Position numbers and translations under genes: made by a program
Shown here: positions 47,339-59,043 of the stretch, piece after piece
Layout: each line of letters opens with the position of its first letter
Position numbering within the stretch: position 1 is the stretch's first letter
NCBI RefSeq assembly: GCF_018687715.1
Contig: NC_056762.1
Span: forward strand, 41,695,520-41,759,519
Reading direction: 5' to 3'
Source: Carya illinoinensis
Lineage: Eukaryota; Streptophyta; Magnoliopsida; Fagales; Juglandaceae
Length of the DNA stretch: 64,000 nucleotides
Notes under the pieces: model-generated
Told to the model about the DNA's origin: nothing
The model's database searches: none
Seen by the model: the letters and a program-made list of their open reading frames with translations, nothing else

Positions 47339-50300
47339 TGTAATGCCCCCAAATTTTGTTTGGGATCGAACGAAAATTTTAAGCGTCGAGACATGCAACA
47401 CAAGGTTACCTGCCCCCGTTCATGATATATAAGATGCAATGTTCCTAACATGCATCTAACAATATGCAATATTCGCAGCGGATAATTTTTTTTTTCTTTA
47501 GCAATACTATGCACCAAATTAAAAATATCTCAAATGCTTAAAACATACTTCATACATAAAAACCTATTGAACAACTAAAATCACAACACTAATCCAAAAT
47601 AGTTATGATCCAAAAGTACTAGAGATGCAACTCTATCGTACAAGTAGTAATTTAACTACTATATTAACATTAACGACGCACCGTCGTTCAATCGACTGTG
47701 TCTAGTTAGTCAGCTCCTAATCCTCCTTCAGGTCCTGTAACAAGATCTACCATTTGGGGGGAATGGTAGTTGGGACTACCACAGTGAAATTTGATTTCAA
47801 ACCTCAGCAAGTTAATAAAAAACTTCCACACATGCTAATGATGCATGGATGACAGTAAAAGCATAAATGCATAATCAAATTCATAAATAATTAAAGCATA
47901 ACTTAGCGTACAACATAGCATAATTGACATAACTTAAATTGAAACATGAACTGAACTTGACTTGACATGAACTTGATCTGAAACTTGACTTAGTATGAAC
48001 TTACTCTGAAACTTGAATTAACATGAAAAATACATACTCCACAGTTGTTGTGGCCCCATGTATTCTACGCAAACTTGACTTAATATGAAAAATACATACT
48101 TCACAGTTATTGTGGCCCCATGTATTCTACGTGTAAATACATACTCCACAGTTGTTGTGACCCCATGTATTCTACACATTACAATGCAGTTAAATACATA
48201 CTCCACAGTTGTTGTGGCCTCATGTATTCTACGTGTAAATACATACTCTACAGTTGTTGTGGCCCCACGTATTCTACACATTACAATGCAGTTAAATACA
48301 TACTCTACAGTTGTTGTGGCCCCATGTATTCTACACAAACTGAATGTACTCAAGATGAAACGTGACTGGAAAACGAAAGGACTGGAGCCCTGATGTAACA
48401 TAACGTGATTTGAACATAACTTGAGATAGAAACATTTCGTAACATGGCATAACATATAATAGACAACATATTTAACATGACATACTTGTAATGTACAGTA
48501 ATACATGACAGAATATATTATGTAACAGATAAAAATTGATGACAGAATAACTTCTGTATAATAGATAATTACGTGATAACTTGGCATGGCATGACATATA
48601 TGATAACATACATACATGCACTGTAGTTCCTTTACTTAGCACACATACATAGTAGACTGCTAATAAGTTAAAAGCTAACTTACTTCGATCTCCGCGTTTC
48701 TTATAAAACTTCAAGTGCGATCACGAGGAACTGTAATTAGTGATTCTAAAAGTTAGAACTAAATCACTAATAATTTGAAATATGGAAAATACCAACTTAA
48801 AGAGTAAAATTTTCATTTTACTCTCTACATGTGGGAAAATGACCGTTTTACCCATAACTTAAAGATTTTGCATACTAATTCTAAAAGTTTTCAAAATTTA
48901 CATTTCTTATGTAAATTTTGTCCTAAACTTAAATATCAATTCAGAAAAATTTAAAACAAAACACAACTATGGAAAACACACTATGGCCGAAACATCCATA
49001 GGCCATTTCCCTTGATTTTTTTTGTTGCAATTCTTTTCAACTTCAAAACTCATGCTTAGACCAAAATTTTGCAACAAACATCTTCCAATCCTAAGTTCAA
49101 AACCATACTTAAAACATCCATTTAGAAAAAGCTAATAATCAACACCAAACTTTTTTGTAAAAAGATCCAAGCACTTGAATCACAAGTTTTGACCTTAAAT
49201 CAAAACATCTCCAAGAGTTTCAAAAATCAAATCTTACTTCTAACATATTCATAATATCATCCTAACATCAACCATACTTTAAATCATCAAACCAAAGTCA
49301 CCAAAATCACAAAATAACATTTGGAATTTTTGGTTTTACACTTAGTCCAAAAATAGAAACTTTTTCCTCAACTAGTTTTGATAAAATCTCTTGATCTATA
49401 ACTTATAAATATATGATCTTCAAACCAAACCATCACATGGTTTAAAAAGATGTCCTAAAATATATATAAGCTTCTAATTCAATATCACATGGTTTGAAAT
49501 TAACCAAAACATAAATTTATCCAAGAATATCCACACTTTAGCTTATTTGAATATCTCTTTGCATAAAATTTCATATTTTTGAAACTAACATCAAATATTT
49601 TCAAAATAATAATATAACATGTATATAAGATACTTAGAATCCTCCAATAAAATTATTAAAGTCATTAAAATAGGTTTAGACCACCAAAGAGTTAAACTTT
49701 CTCAAAACAGAAACTGTTTTTCTTCTTCCAGTTTCTAAGTTTCTAAATCTAAGAAAATCTTTCATCAAAACCTTTAATCATGCAAAAATCCTCAACCAAT
49801 AGTCACATATACATGTTAAAAATACTCCATAAAAATTTCGGACCAATATTTATCCATTAGTTTGGTCAAAAACTCCAAACTATAACATATTCTCTAGTTT
49901 ATCTCCCAGAATGACATTTCTATAGTTTACAAAATATTTGACTGACCAAATGATCTTCAAATGGGGCAAATAAGATATCCATGTAAATTAGACTCAAAAA
50001 GAAACAACTTATATGAAGGAGACTTTATGATAAAACACTTACAACAACTTCGAAATGGGCATGCAAAAGAACTCCTAAAAGCTGTCCAAGAGAGAGTGTT
50101 TGATAATCTTTTATTGGAATGTGTAATTGAAGATAAGTTCATGGGTGCTGGCTGGACATATTTATGGACGAGATAAGGGAGGTGATAAGGCTGGAGTTGA
50201 GAGTTGAGTGTGGTTTTCTCCTACCCAAAATATCTATAAAAGATTATCTCATAATATTCTATCCAATAATATCTACAAAAAATCAACTTAAGATATTTTT

Positions 50301-50684
50301 ATCTAATAATATCTATAAAAATCAACTCAAAATATTTTTACCCAATAATATTCACGAAAATTACCTCAAGATATTTCTTTTTATCCAATAATATCTACAG
50401 TTTTGAACAGACGTTTTGTCCGAAAATATGAAAAAATGTTATTGCGCCATAAGATTTTAAATAACCCTCCGAGTCTAATGGCACAAATCATAATACATTT
50501 TGACACTTCTAACTATCTCCAATAATCAAAAACACACTTCTGATACCATAGTAAATAATAACATTAACTATGTAATTAGACAAAAACCTATACGATTAAT
50601 GGATTTGTGAAAACTTATGGGGTTTTCACGAGGTTCCTAAAGTTAATAGAAATTTCACAATTGAATTTCTAACTGGCTGTTACA
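47339..50684 (-). repeat. 3' LTR of the Ty3 element
   Basis: 3,346 bp, from TGTAATGCCCCC at the left to GGCTGTTACA at the right on the plus strand, so TG...CA ends. It matches 55,602-59,452 throughout but keeps about 255 bp (about 48,825-49,080) missing from the other LTR, and it has six rather than five minisatellite units. No gene-sized reading frame is real here; the long frames are the repeated units read through. Confidence 0.9.
48024..48340. repeat. Hairpin-forming minisatellite in the 3' LTR
   Basis: Six copies of an approximately 40-bp core (AATACATACTCCACAGTTGT, then TGTGGCCCCATGTATTCTAC) joined by three alternating linkers (GTGTA, ACATTACAATGCAGTTA and GCAAACTTGACTTAATATGA-like). 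Each core contains nested complementary arms: AATACAT with ATGTATT, and CCACA with TGTGG. The 5' LTR has five copies at 56,258-56,512. Confidence 0.85.
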
Positions 50685-50697
50685 ATCTCCCCTCCTA
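50685..50697 (-). other. Polypurine tract of the Ty3 element
   Basis: The minus strand reads AGGAGGGGAGAT immediately before the 3' LTR (TGTAACAGCC). This is the expected plus-strand primer position for an element of this orientation. Confidence 0.75.
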
Positions 50698-50910
50698 AAA
50701 AAAAGATTTCGTCCTCGAAATCGAAATAAGTAAGAAATAACAATTCAAAAGTTAAGGAAACACATATACTTTATTGATATTCGAATAAAGAAGTACAACG
50801 TTTGATATTGTCAGTCCCGTACAAGTGAACCACAAAGTATCAATTAAGCAAAAGCCCAAAACAACTCTGCAATACTGAATTTAGCTGTCAAACAATTGGG
50901 GGTACTTGGC

Positions 50911-53900
50911 TCACATATCAACTTCCTTCTCCCAAGTCGCCTCTTGAATATTATGATTTTGCCAAAATACTTTGACCAATGGGATCTTACGGTTCCGCAA
51001 CTCTTTATCTTTCCAGTCAAGAATTTGCATTGGCTTCTCTTCATAGATCAAGTTGGGTTGTAAAGGTATGCTATCGGGATCCACTATCATTGGTGTCTGA
51101 TTCCCAAAACTCTTTTTCAAAGAAGACACGTGGAAAACATTATGAATTCCATGGAACTCAGTTGGCAATTCCAAACGATATGCAACTACTCCCACTTTCT
51201 CTACTATCTCATAGGGTCCCATATATCTCAGACTTAACTTGTTTTTAACTCCGAAACGACTTACTCCTCTCATAGGAGATACCTTCACATAGACCCAATA
51301 TCCAAACTTAAAATCTATGCTCCTCCTTCGATTATCAGCGTAGCTCTTCTGTCGACTCTGTGTTGTTTTCATCATTTCTTTAATCAAGTGTACTTGGTCC
51401 TTAATCTCTTGTAAGACTTCTGGTCCAACTATTTTGCTTTCCCCTACTTCATCCCAATACAGAGGTGATCTACACTTTCTACCATACAAGGCTTCATATG
51501 GTGCCATTTGAATAGTGGCCTGGAAACTATTGTTATAAGCAAATTCTACCAAAGGTAATTGTTTCTCTCAATTCCCTTCGTAATCCAAAACACAGGCTCT
51601 TAGCATATCTTCCAAAGTTTGAATCGTCCTTTCTGTCTGTCCATCTGTTTGTGGATGGTATGCACTACTAAACCTCAGACTAGAGCCCATTGATTCTTGT
51701 AAACTTTTCCAGAAGCGTGACGTAAAACGAGGGTCTCTATCTGATACGATCGTCTTAGGCACTCCATGCAATCTGACAATCTCTGCTATATAAATTTTCG
51801 TCAATCTTTCTAGAGAATCTGTATTCTTAATGGGTATGAAGTGAGCACTTTTTGTCAGACGATCAACTATTACCCAGATAGTATTATTTTCGGCTGAGGT
51901 CCTTGGAAAGCCTACTATAAAATACATGGAAATATCCTCCCATTTCCATTCTGGGATTGGCAATGACTGCAATTTACCAGCTGGCTTTTGGTGCTCTGCT
52001 TTTACTAATCTACAGACAGAACATTTGTTCACAAATTCTGCTACGTCCTTCTTCATTCCTTCCCACCAAAAAGACTGTTTCAAATCCTGATACATTTTTG
52101 TACTACCAGGATGAGCAGTGTAAGGTGTGTTATGAGCTTCCTTTAGTACTTTTTCCTTTAACTCTTCATCTGCTGGAATGACTCTTCGGTCATTGTAATA
52201 CAGAGTCTCATCCTCTCTGAGGCTAAAGTCCACTGGTCCTTTTGACTTTTCGATCTTTTTTACAACTTCTGCAAGTTTACTGTCCTTCTTTTGACGGTCT
52301 TTCAGTTCTTCCCAGTCCAATGGAATGAATTCTTGGATTGTAGTCAACATGGTTTCCTGACTACGGTTTCTAATCAACAGTTTTCTCATACTACATAAGA
52401 GGGAATTTACTTCTGATGAAGGAACTGATGAAGCTTCTTGTCTGCTCTTGCGGCTTAAAGCATCAGCTACCACGTTGGCCTTTCCAGGATGATACTTGAT
52501 GTCGCACTGATAGTCGCTGATTAATTCCAGCCATCTTCTTTGCCTCATATTAAGATTCTTCTGCTCAAACAAGTACTTTAAGCTTTTGTGATCCGTGAAG
52601 ACTTCACACTTCTCACCATACAAATAATGTCTCCAAATCTTAAGAGCAAAAACTACTGCAGCTAATTCCAAATCATGAGTAGGATAATTCTGTTCGTGAT
52701 TCTTCAGTTGTCGTGAAGCATAAGCAACCACTTTCCCTTCTTGCATTAGCACACATCCGAGTCCTGCCTTAGATGCATCGCTATATACCACAAAAGATTT
52801 AAGAGGTTCCGGCAGTGTAAGTACCGGTGCGGTGGTAAGTCTTTTCTTCAACTCAAGAAAACTTGTTTCGCACTTATCATTCCAAGTAAATTTCACATTT
52901 TTCTTAGTCAGGGCGGTGAGTGGTCCAGACAAACGGGAGAATCCTTCCACAAATCTCCTATAGTAACCAGCCAGTCCTAAGAAACTTCGGATCTCATGCA
53001 CACTGGTCGGTCTCTGCCAGTTCGTTACGGCTTCAATCTTGCTCGAGTCTACTGCTACTCCTCTACTAGAGATCACATGACCTAGAAATTTTACTTCTTC
53101 CAGCCAGAACTCACACTTACTAAGTTTGGCATAAAGTTTTTGATCCTTAAGTATAGTTAAAGCCATGCTTAGATGATGTCTGTGTTCCTCCTTGTTCTTA
53201 GAGTAGATTAAGATGTCATCAATGAATACGACAACAAAATTATCCAAATAAGGTCTGAATATTTTGTTCATCATGTCCATGAATGCGGCTGGAGCATTGG
53301 TTAACCCAAAAGGCATCACTAAAAACTCGAAGTGGCCATACCTTGTCCTAAAGGCAGTTTTCAGCACATCTTGATCCTTGACTTTTAGCTGATGATACCC
53401 GGATCTCAGGTTAATCTTTGAAAACACTGCTGCTCCTTGCAATTGATCAAACAAATCATCGATTCTGGGTAATGGGTATCTATTCTTAATCGTCACCTTA
53501 TTCAACTCTCTATAGTCTATACACATCCTCATAGATCCATCTTTTTTCTTCACAAATAACACAGGTGCTCCCCACGGCGAAGAACTAGGGCGGATAAAAC
53601 CCTTCTCCAAAAGTTCTTCCAATTGTAGCTTGAGCTCCTTCAACTCGGTAGGGGCCATATGATATGGCGCCTTGTGAGTCGGAGTTGTTGTCGGCTCCAA
53701 CTCTATTTGGAATTCTACTTCTCTATCCGGTGGTAAACCAGGTAACTCATCAACGAAAACTTCAGGAAAGTCTTCAACCACAGGTATCCCTTGGATTCCT
53801 ATAGTTTTGGTTGTCTCCTCTACAGTTATCAATAGAAACACTGAGGCTCCATCATGGATACACTTCCTAGCTTGCAACGCCGAGATCAAAGGTGGGGTGG

Positions 53901-54250
53901 CCTTAACTGATGTTCCTGCGTAACTCATCCTGTCTTCAGTTGGAGGTTCAAACACAACCTCTCGTTTCCGACAGTCTATCTTAGCGTAGTGCTTGAAAAG
54001 CCAGTCCATCCCCAAAATCAGGTCGAATTCCATCTGATCGAATACTAACAAGTTAGCCTTCAGTGTCCTTCCTTCTAGCTCTAACGAGTACAAGATAATG
54101 TATTCCCATCGGGAATTAATACTACAACCCGTCGTGGTAATAGTTCAGTCTGCAAACTATAAATTCGTGCAAACGCTGCAGACACAAAGGACTGCGACGC
54201 ACCTGAATCGAATAGTGCACAAGCCGAGAACCTAAACAAATTAACCATTC
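50911..54250 (-). pseudogene. Ty3 pol: protease, reverse transcriptase, RNase H, integrase (broken)
   Basis: The frame starts after the intron-like segment. In order: protease with FDSGAS, reverse transcriptase with [10 protein letters not shown], RNase H with VVYSDAS and the [13 protein letters not shown] end, integrase zinc-binding HHCC region, catalytic core ([20 protein letters not shown]) and a C-terminal chromodomain-like end (QEATWEKEVDM). Defects: an in-frame stop at 51,565-51,567 in the integrase after DYEGN; the first reverse transcriptase catalytic Asp region reads KINLRSGY, with Asn (53,410-53,412); the first integrase catalytic Asp position is Tyr in ISMYFIVGF (51,922-51,924). 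It could not copy or integrate itself. The C-terminal text fits the Tekay/Del-type chromoviruses. Confidence 0.88.
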
Positions 54251-54362
54251 CTAAAAAAATATATATACACCAATATTAATACTAATTCTAACACATTCAT
54301 AATACCTACAACATCATAAATACTAAAAGGAAAGAAAAAAAAATATAAAATAAAAAAAATAC
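54251..54362 (-). other. Intron-like 112-nt segment between gag and protease
   Basis: On the element's sense strand the frame reads GVMTG, then a very T-rich 112-nt segment beginning GTATTTTTTTTATTTT and ending ATATATTTTTTTAG, then resumes in phase as GMVNLFRFSACALFDSG. It has a GT donor, a long pyrimidine tract and an AG acceptor. Removing it restores one continuous frame into the protease. The base composition is much more T-rich than its flanks. Confidence 0.6.
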
Positions 54363-54363
54363 C

Positions 54364-55431
54364 AGTCATGACGCCAGCTTCATCAGTTTCAGGTGCATCA
54401 ACATCAAAATCACCGAGTGTTACTGCATACACTCGTGCCGGGATGTGGGGTCTTGGCTTGCGATCACCAGCTCCACTACCTTGTTTGGCGTTAGGACAAT
54501 TTATAATCATATATCCTGGTTTTCCACATCGCTAACAGACTCCATATCCCTTGAAACATTCTCCAAAATGAAGCTTACCACACTTAGGGCATGGTGAATA
54601 AAAGGACGGCTTCTGTCCTCCAATCATTATTCCCTTGCCTTTCTCCGGACTAGAAAAAGACCTCTTTTTCTCAGCACTACTGCTTGTAGTAAATGGCATG
54701 GCCCTCTTTCGATCGGTCATGTTCTGGATCGCCAATTCCTTCTGCTCAGCCTCTGCTATCGTCGCTACATTTACCAATTCTTGGTAATTCTCTATTCTAA
54801 GGCAAGCTACTTGACTTCGGATTCTAGGCAGAAGTCCTGCTTGAAACTTTTGTGCCTGCATCTTTTGAGTTGAAATCAAGTGTGGTGCAAACCTTCCCAA
54901 TGCCATGAATTTAGCGGCATAGTGCTCTACAGTCAAACTACCTTGTGTTAAGGACACAAATTCCAGGGCTTTCAATTGTTTGACAGAGTCTGGGAAGAAT
55001 CTGTTGTCAAACTCTTCCTTGAACCTCTCCCAAGACAATGCAGCCATACTACCTAGTTCCCTAACTAGAAGTTGTCTACGTGTATCCAACCATATTCCAG
55101 CTTCTCCTTGGAATAGATATCCAGCATATAGAACCTTTTGGTCCTCAAGACATCCACAAATCTCGTACGTTCTCTCGAGATCTATAATCCATTTCTCGGC
55201 TCTCAGTGGTCCTTCATTACCAAAAAAATTTGGGTAACGGTAAAGCATAAACTTCTCATATGGACAACCCATAACTTCGGGTCTAGGTGCGTTCACTTGT
55301 TGCTGTTGCTGATGTCTAAGCACGTCAGTCAGCATACGCACAGCTTCAGCTAATCCTCCATCCATCGGGGAATCATGATTCTCCTGATTAATACCACCTT
55401 CAGGGTTTTGAGGTATTCTACCATGAGTCAT
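54364..55431 (-). pseudogene. Ty3 gag with zinc knuckle (one in-frame stop)
   Basis: Starts at the ATG of MTHGRIPQNPEGG (55,431). The capsid region includes EKWIDLERTYEICG-like text (actual WIIDLERTYEICGCLEDQ) and AKFMALGRFAPHLIS. Near the C-terminus are CPKCGKLHFGEC and then C, stop, RCGKPGYMIINCP: the second knuckle is split by an in-frame TAG at about 54,533-54,535. The frame then reaches PARVYAVTLG and the intron-like segment. Gag would package RNA and build the particle; this copy cannot give a full protein without readthrough. Confidence 0.85.
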
Positions 55432-55581
55432 TCGTCCCTTCCTGTAACACACGAGTATACATATTACAATCACATAATATCTCTCATACCTTTAAGAAAT
55501 TCAAGCCTAATGACAACTAAATTTCAAACCTAATATTTGGTGCATTTCCTAAGGACATGTGGATTTACTACCCAGAGACGT

Positions 55582-55596
55582 ATTGCTCTGACACCA
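55582..55596 (-). other. Primer binding site (tRNA-Met type)
   Basis: The minus strand reads TGGTGTCAGAGCAAT six bases after the 5' LTR end. It matches the usual initiator tRNA-Met complement TGGTATCAGAGC at all but one of the first 12 positions. Confidence 0.8.
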
Positions 55597-56257
55597 CCCT
55601 CTGACGCCCCCAAATTCCGTTTGGGATCGAACGGAAATTTGAAGCGTCGAGACATGCAACACAAGGTTACCTGCCCCCGTTCATGACATATAAGATGCAA
55701 TGTTCCTAACATGCATCTAACAATATGCAATATTCGCAGCGGATAATTTTTTTTTTCTTTAGCAATACTATGCACCAAATTGAAAATATCCCAAATGCTT
55801 AAAACATATTTCATACATAAAAACCTATTGAACAACTAAAATCACAACACTAGTCTAAAATAGTTATGATCCAAAAGTACTGGAGATGCAACTCCATCGT
55901 ACAAGTAGTAATTTAACTACTATATTAATATTAACGACGCACCGTCGTTCAATTGACTGTGTCTAGTTGGTTAGCTCATGATCCTCCTTCAGGTCCTGTA
56001 ACAAGATCTACCATTCGGGGGGAATGGTAGTTGAGACTACCACAGTGAGATTTGATTTCAAACCTTAGCAAGTTAACAAAAAACTTCCACACATGCTAAT
56101 GATGCATGGATGACAATAAAAGCATAAATGCATAATCAAATTCATAAATAATTAAAGCATAACTTAGCGTACAACATAGCCTAATTGACATAACTTAAAT
56201 TGAAACATGAACTGAACTTGACTTGACATAAACTTGATCTGAAACTTGAATTAACAT

Positions 56258-56512
56258 GAAAAATATATACTCCACAGTTGTTGTGGCCCCATGTATTCTA
56301 CGTGTAAATACATACTCCATAGTTGTTGTGGCCCCATGTATTCTACGCAAACTTGACTTAACATGAAAAATACATACTCTACAGTTGTTGTGGCCCCATG
56401 TATTCTACGTGTAAATACATATTCCACAGTTGTTGTAGCTCCATGTATTCTACACATTACAATGCAGTTAAATACATACTCCACAGTTGTTGTGGCCCCA
56501 TGTATTCTACAC
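56258..56512. repeat. Hairpin-forming minisatellite in the 5' LTR
   Basis: Five copies of the same roughly 40-bp core as in the 3' LTR, with the same linkers in a different number. One unit has AGCTCC in place of GGCCCC. The copy-number difference shows expansion or contraction after insertion. Confidence 0.85.
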
Positions 56513-58201
56513 AAACTGAATGTACTCAAGATGAAACGTGACTGGAAAACGAAAGGACTGGAGCCCTGATGTAGCATAACGTGATTTGAACATAACTTGA
56601 GATAGAAACATTTCGTAACATGGCATAATATATAATAGACAACATATTTAACATGACATACTTGTAATGTACAGTAATACATGACAGAATATATTATGTA
56701 ACAAATAAAAATTGATGACAGAATAAATTCTGTATAATAGATAATTACGTGATACCTTGGCATGGCATGACATATATGATAACATACATACATACACTGT
56801 AGTTCCTTGACTTAGCACACATACACGGTAGACTGCTAGTAAGTTAAAAGCTAACTTACCTTGATCTCCGCGTTTCTTATATAATTTCAAGTGCGATCAC
56901 GAGGAACTGTAATTAGTGATTCTAAAAGTTAAAACTAAATCACTAATAATTTGAAATATGGAAAATACTAACTTAAAGAGTAAAATTTTCATTTTACTCT
57001 CTTCCAATCCTAAGTTCAAAACCATACTTAAAACATCCATTTAGAAAAAGCTAATAATCAACACCAAACTTTTTTGTAAAAAGATCCAAACACTTGAATC
57101 ACAAGTTTTGACCTTAAATCAAAACATCTCCAAGAGTTTCAAAAATCAAATCTTACTTCTAACATATTCATAATATCATCCTAACATCAACCATGCTTTA
57201 AATCATCAAACCAAAGTCACCAAAATCACAAAATAACATTTGGAGTTTTTGGTTTTACACTTAGTCCAAAAACAGAAACTTTTTCCTCAACTAGTTTTGA
57301 TAAATCTCTTGATCTATGACTTATAAATATATGATCTTCAAACCAAACCATCACATGGTTTAAAAAGATGTCCTAAAACATATATAAGCTTCTAATTCAA
57401 GATCACATGATTTGAAATTAACCAAAACATAAATTTAGCCAAGAATATCCACACTTTGGCTTATTTGAATATCTCTTTGCATAAAATTTCATATCTTTGA
57501 AACTAACATCAAATATTTTCAAAATAATAATATAACATGTATATAAGATACTTAGGATCCTCCAATAAAATTATTAAAGTCATTAGAATAGGTTTAGACC
57601 ACCAAAGAGTTAAACTTTTTCAAAACAGAAACTATTTTTCTTCTTCCAGTTTCTAAGTTTCTAAATCTAAGAAAATCTTTCATCAAAACCTTTAATCATG
57701 CAAAAATCCTCAACCAATAGTCACATATACATGTTAACAATACTCCATAAAAATTTCGGACCAATATCTATCCATTAGCTTGGTCAAAAACTTCAAACTA
57801 CAATATATTTTTAAGTTTATCTCCCAGAATGACATTTCTATAGTTTACATAATATTTGACTGACCAAATGATCTTCAAATGAGGCAAATAAGATATTCAT
57901 GTAAACTAGACTAAAAAAGGAACAACTTATATGAATGCGACTTTATGATAAAATACTTACAACAACTTCGAAATGGGTATGCAAAAGAACTCCTAAAAGC
58001 TATCCGAGAGAGAGTGTTTGATAATCTTTTATTGGAAGGTGTAATTGAAGATAAGTTCATGGGTGCTGGCTGGACATATTTATGGACGAGATAAGGGAGG
58101 TGATAAGGCTGGAGTTGAGAGTTGAGTGTGGTTTTCTCCTATCCAAAATATCTATAAAAGATTATCTCATAATATTCTATCCAATAATATCTACAAAAAA
58201 T

Positions 58202-59043
58202 TAGGGGTGTAACCGGTCCGGTTCGGTCCGGTTTTGTACAAAATTGAGGACCGAACCGGTAGGTACCGGTTTTGTATTTTTTAAAACCGATTACGCACCG
58301 ATTTTCCTCTTAAACCGGTATTCCGGTTTTACCGATTTTCCGGTTTTAATAAAATATAATTTTTTTTACAAAAATTTAGTTTAAAAGAAAAAACTGATTT
58401 AAAAAATTATGTTTACCATTTATAAAAATCTGCTTTGCAAAAAAAATCTGCTATGTAAAAAAATTCTGCTATAAAAAATCTGGTTTATAAAAAAAAAAAA
58501 AAATCTGTTATATAAACAAAATTCGCTATATAAAAAACTGCTATAAAACAAAAAATAAAATAAGAAATCTAGTGTAAAAAAAAATCTGCTATAATCCTAT
58601 ATTAGACGATTAGTATTAGTATATATATTAGTATTAGTTATAGTTATATAATATATTGGACAATATAATAGTATTAATATTAGACTATTAGTATAGCTAT
58701 ATGTTAATATTAGTTTTGATGATTTAGTATAACTATATTAGTATGGGTATAACTATAATCTATATTAGAATATTAGTATTAGTATATATGTGATTATTTT
58801 TTATGTGATTAAAAATTATATATAATATAAAATATATTATATATAATATTAATATATAAATAGTACCGGTCCGGTCCGGTCCAAAACTAACCAAAACCGA
58901 AACCGGACCGGTTTCGGCCGGTTTTTCATTTATGAAAACCGGTTCCGGACCCAACCAATCCAAAACCGGCACAACCGGTCCGGTCCGGTCCGGTTTGGTC
59001 CGGGCCGGTTTTCCGGTTTGTCAGTTTTTTTTTTACACCCCTA
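58202..59043. mobile_element. Non-autonomous hAT-type element inside the 5' LTR
   Basis: 842 bp with ends TAGGGGTGTAA and TTACACCCCTA (11-bp perfect inverted repeats), flanked by perfect 8-bp duplications CAAAAAAT (58,194-58,201 and 59,044-59,051). The empty site CTACAAAAAATCAACTT is preserved once in the 3' LTR (50,276-50,283), which proves insertion. Both ends carry many CCGGT/CCGGTCCGG repeats; the core is AT-rich. There is no transposase. It entered after the LTRs had been formed. Confidence 0.92.

Noticed and set aside
48018..48617. A 199-codon minus-strand frame (and overlapping plus-strand frames) across the LTR
   Set aside because: It is the minisatellite read through; the repeated unit is open in several frames on both strands, and the Tyr/His/Cys-rich text has no domain. 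The same happens at 56,251-56,793.
48024..56512. CRISPR-like regular repeats
   Set aside because: The repeats are long minisatellite cores with recurring, not unique, linkers inside plant LTRs. This is a eukaryotic genome and there are no cas genes.
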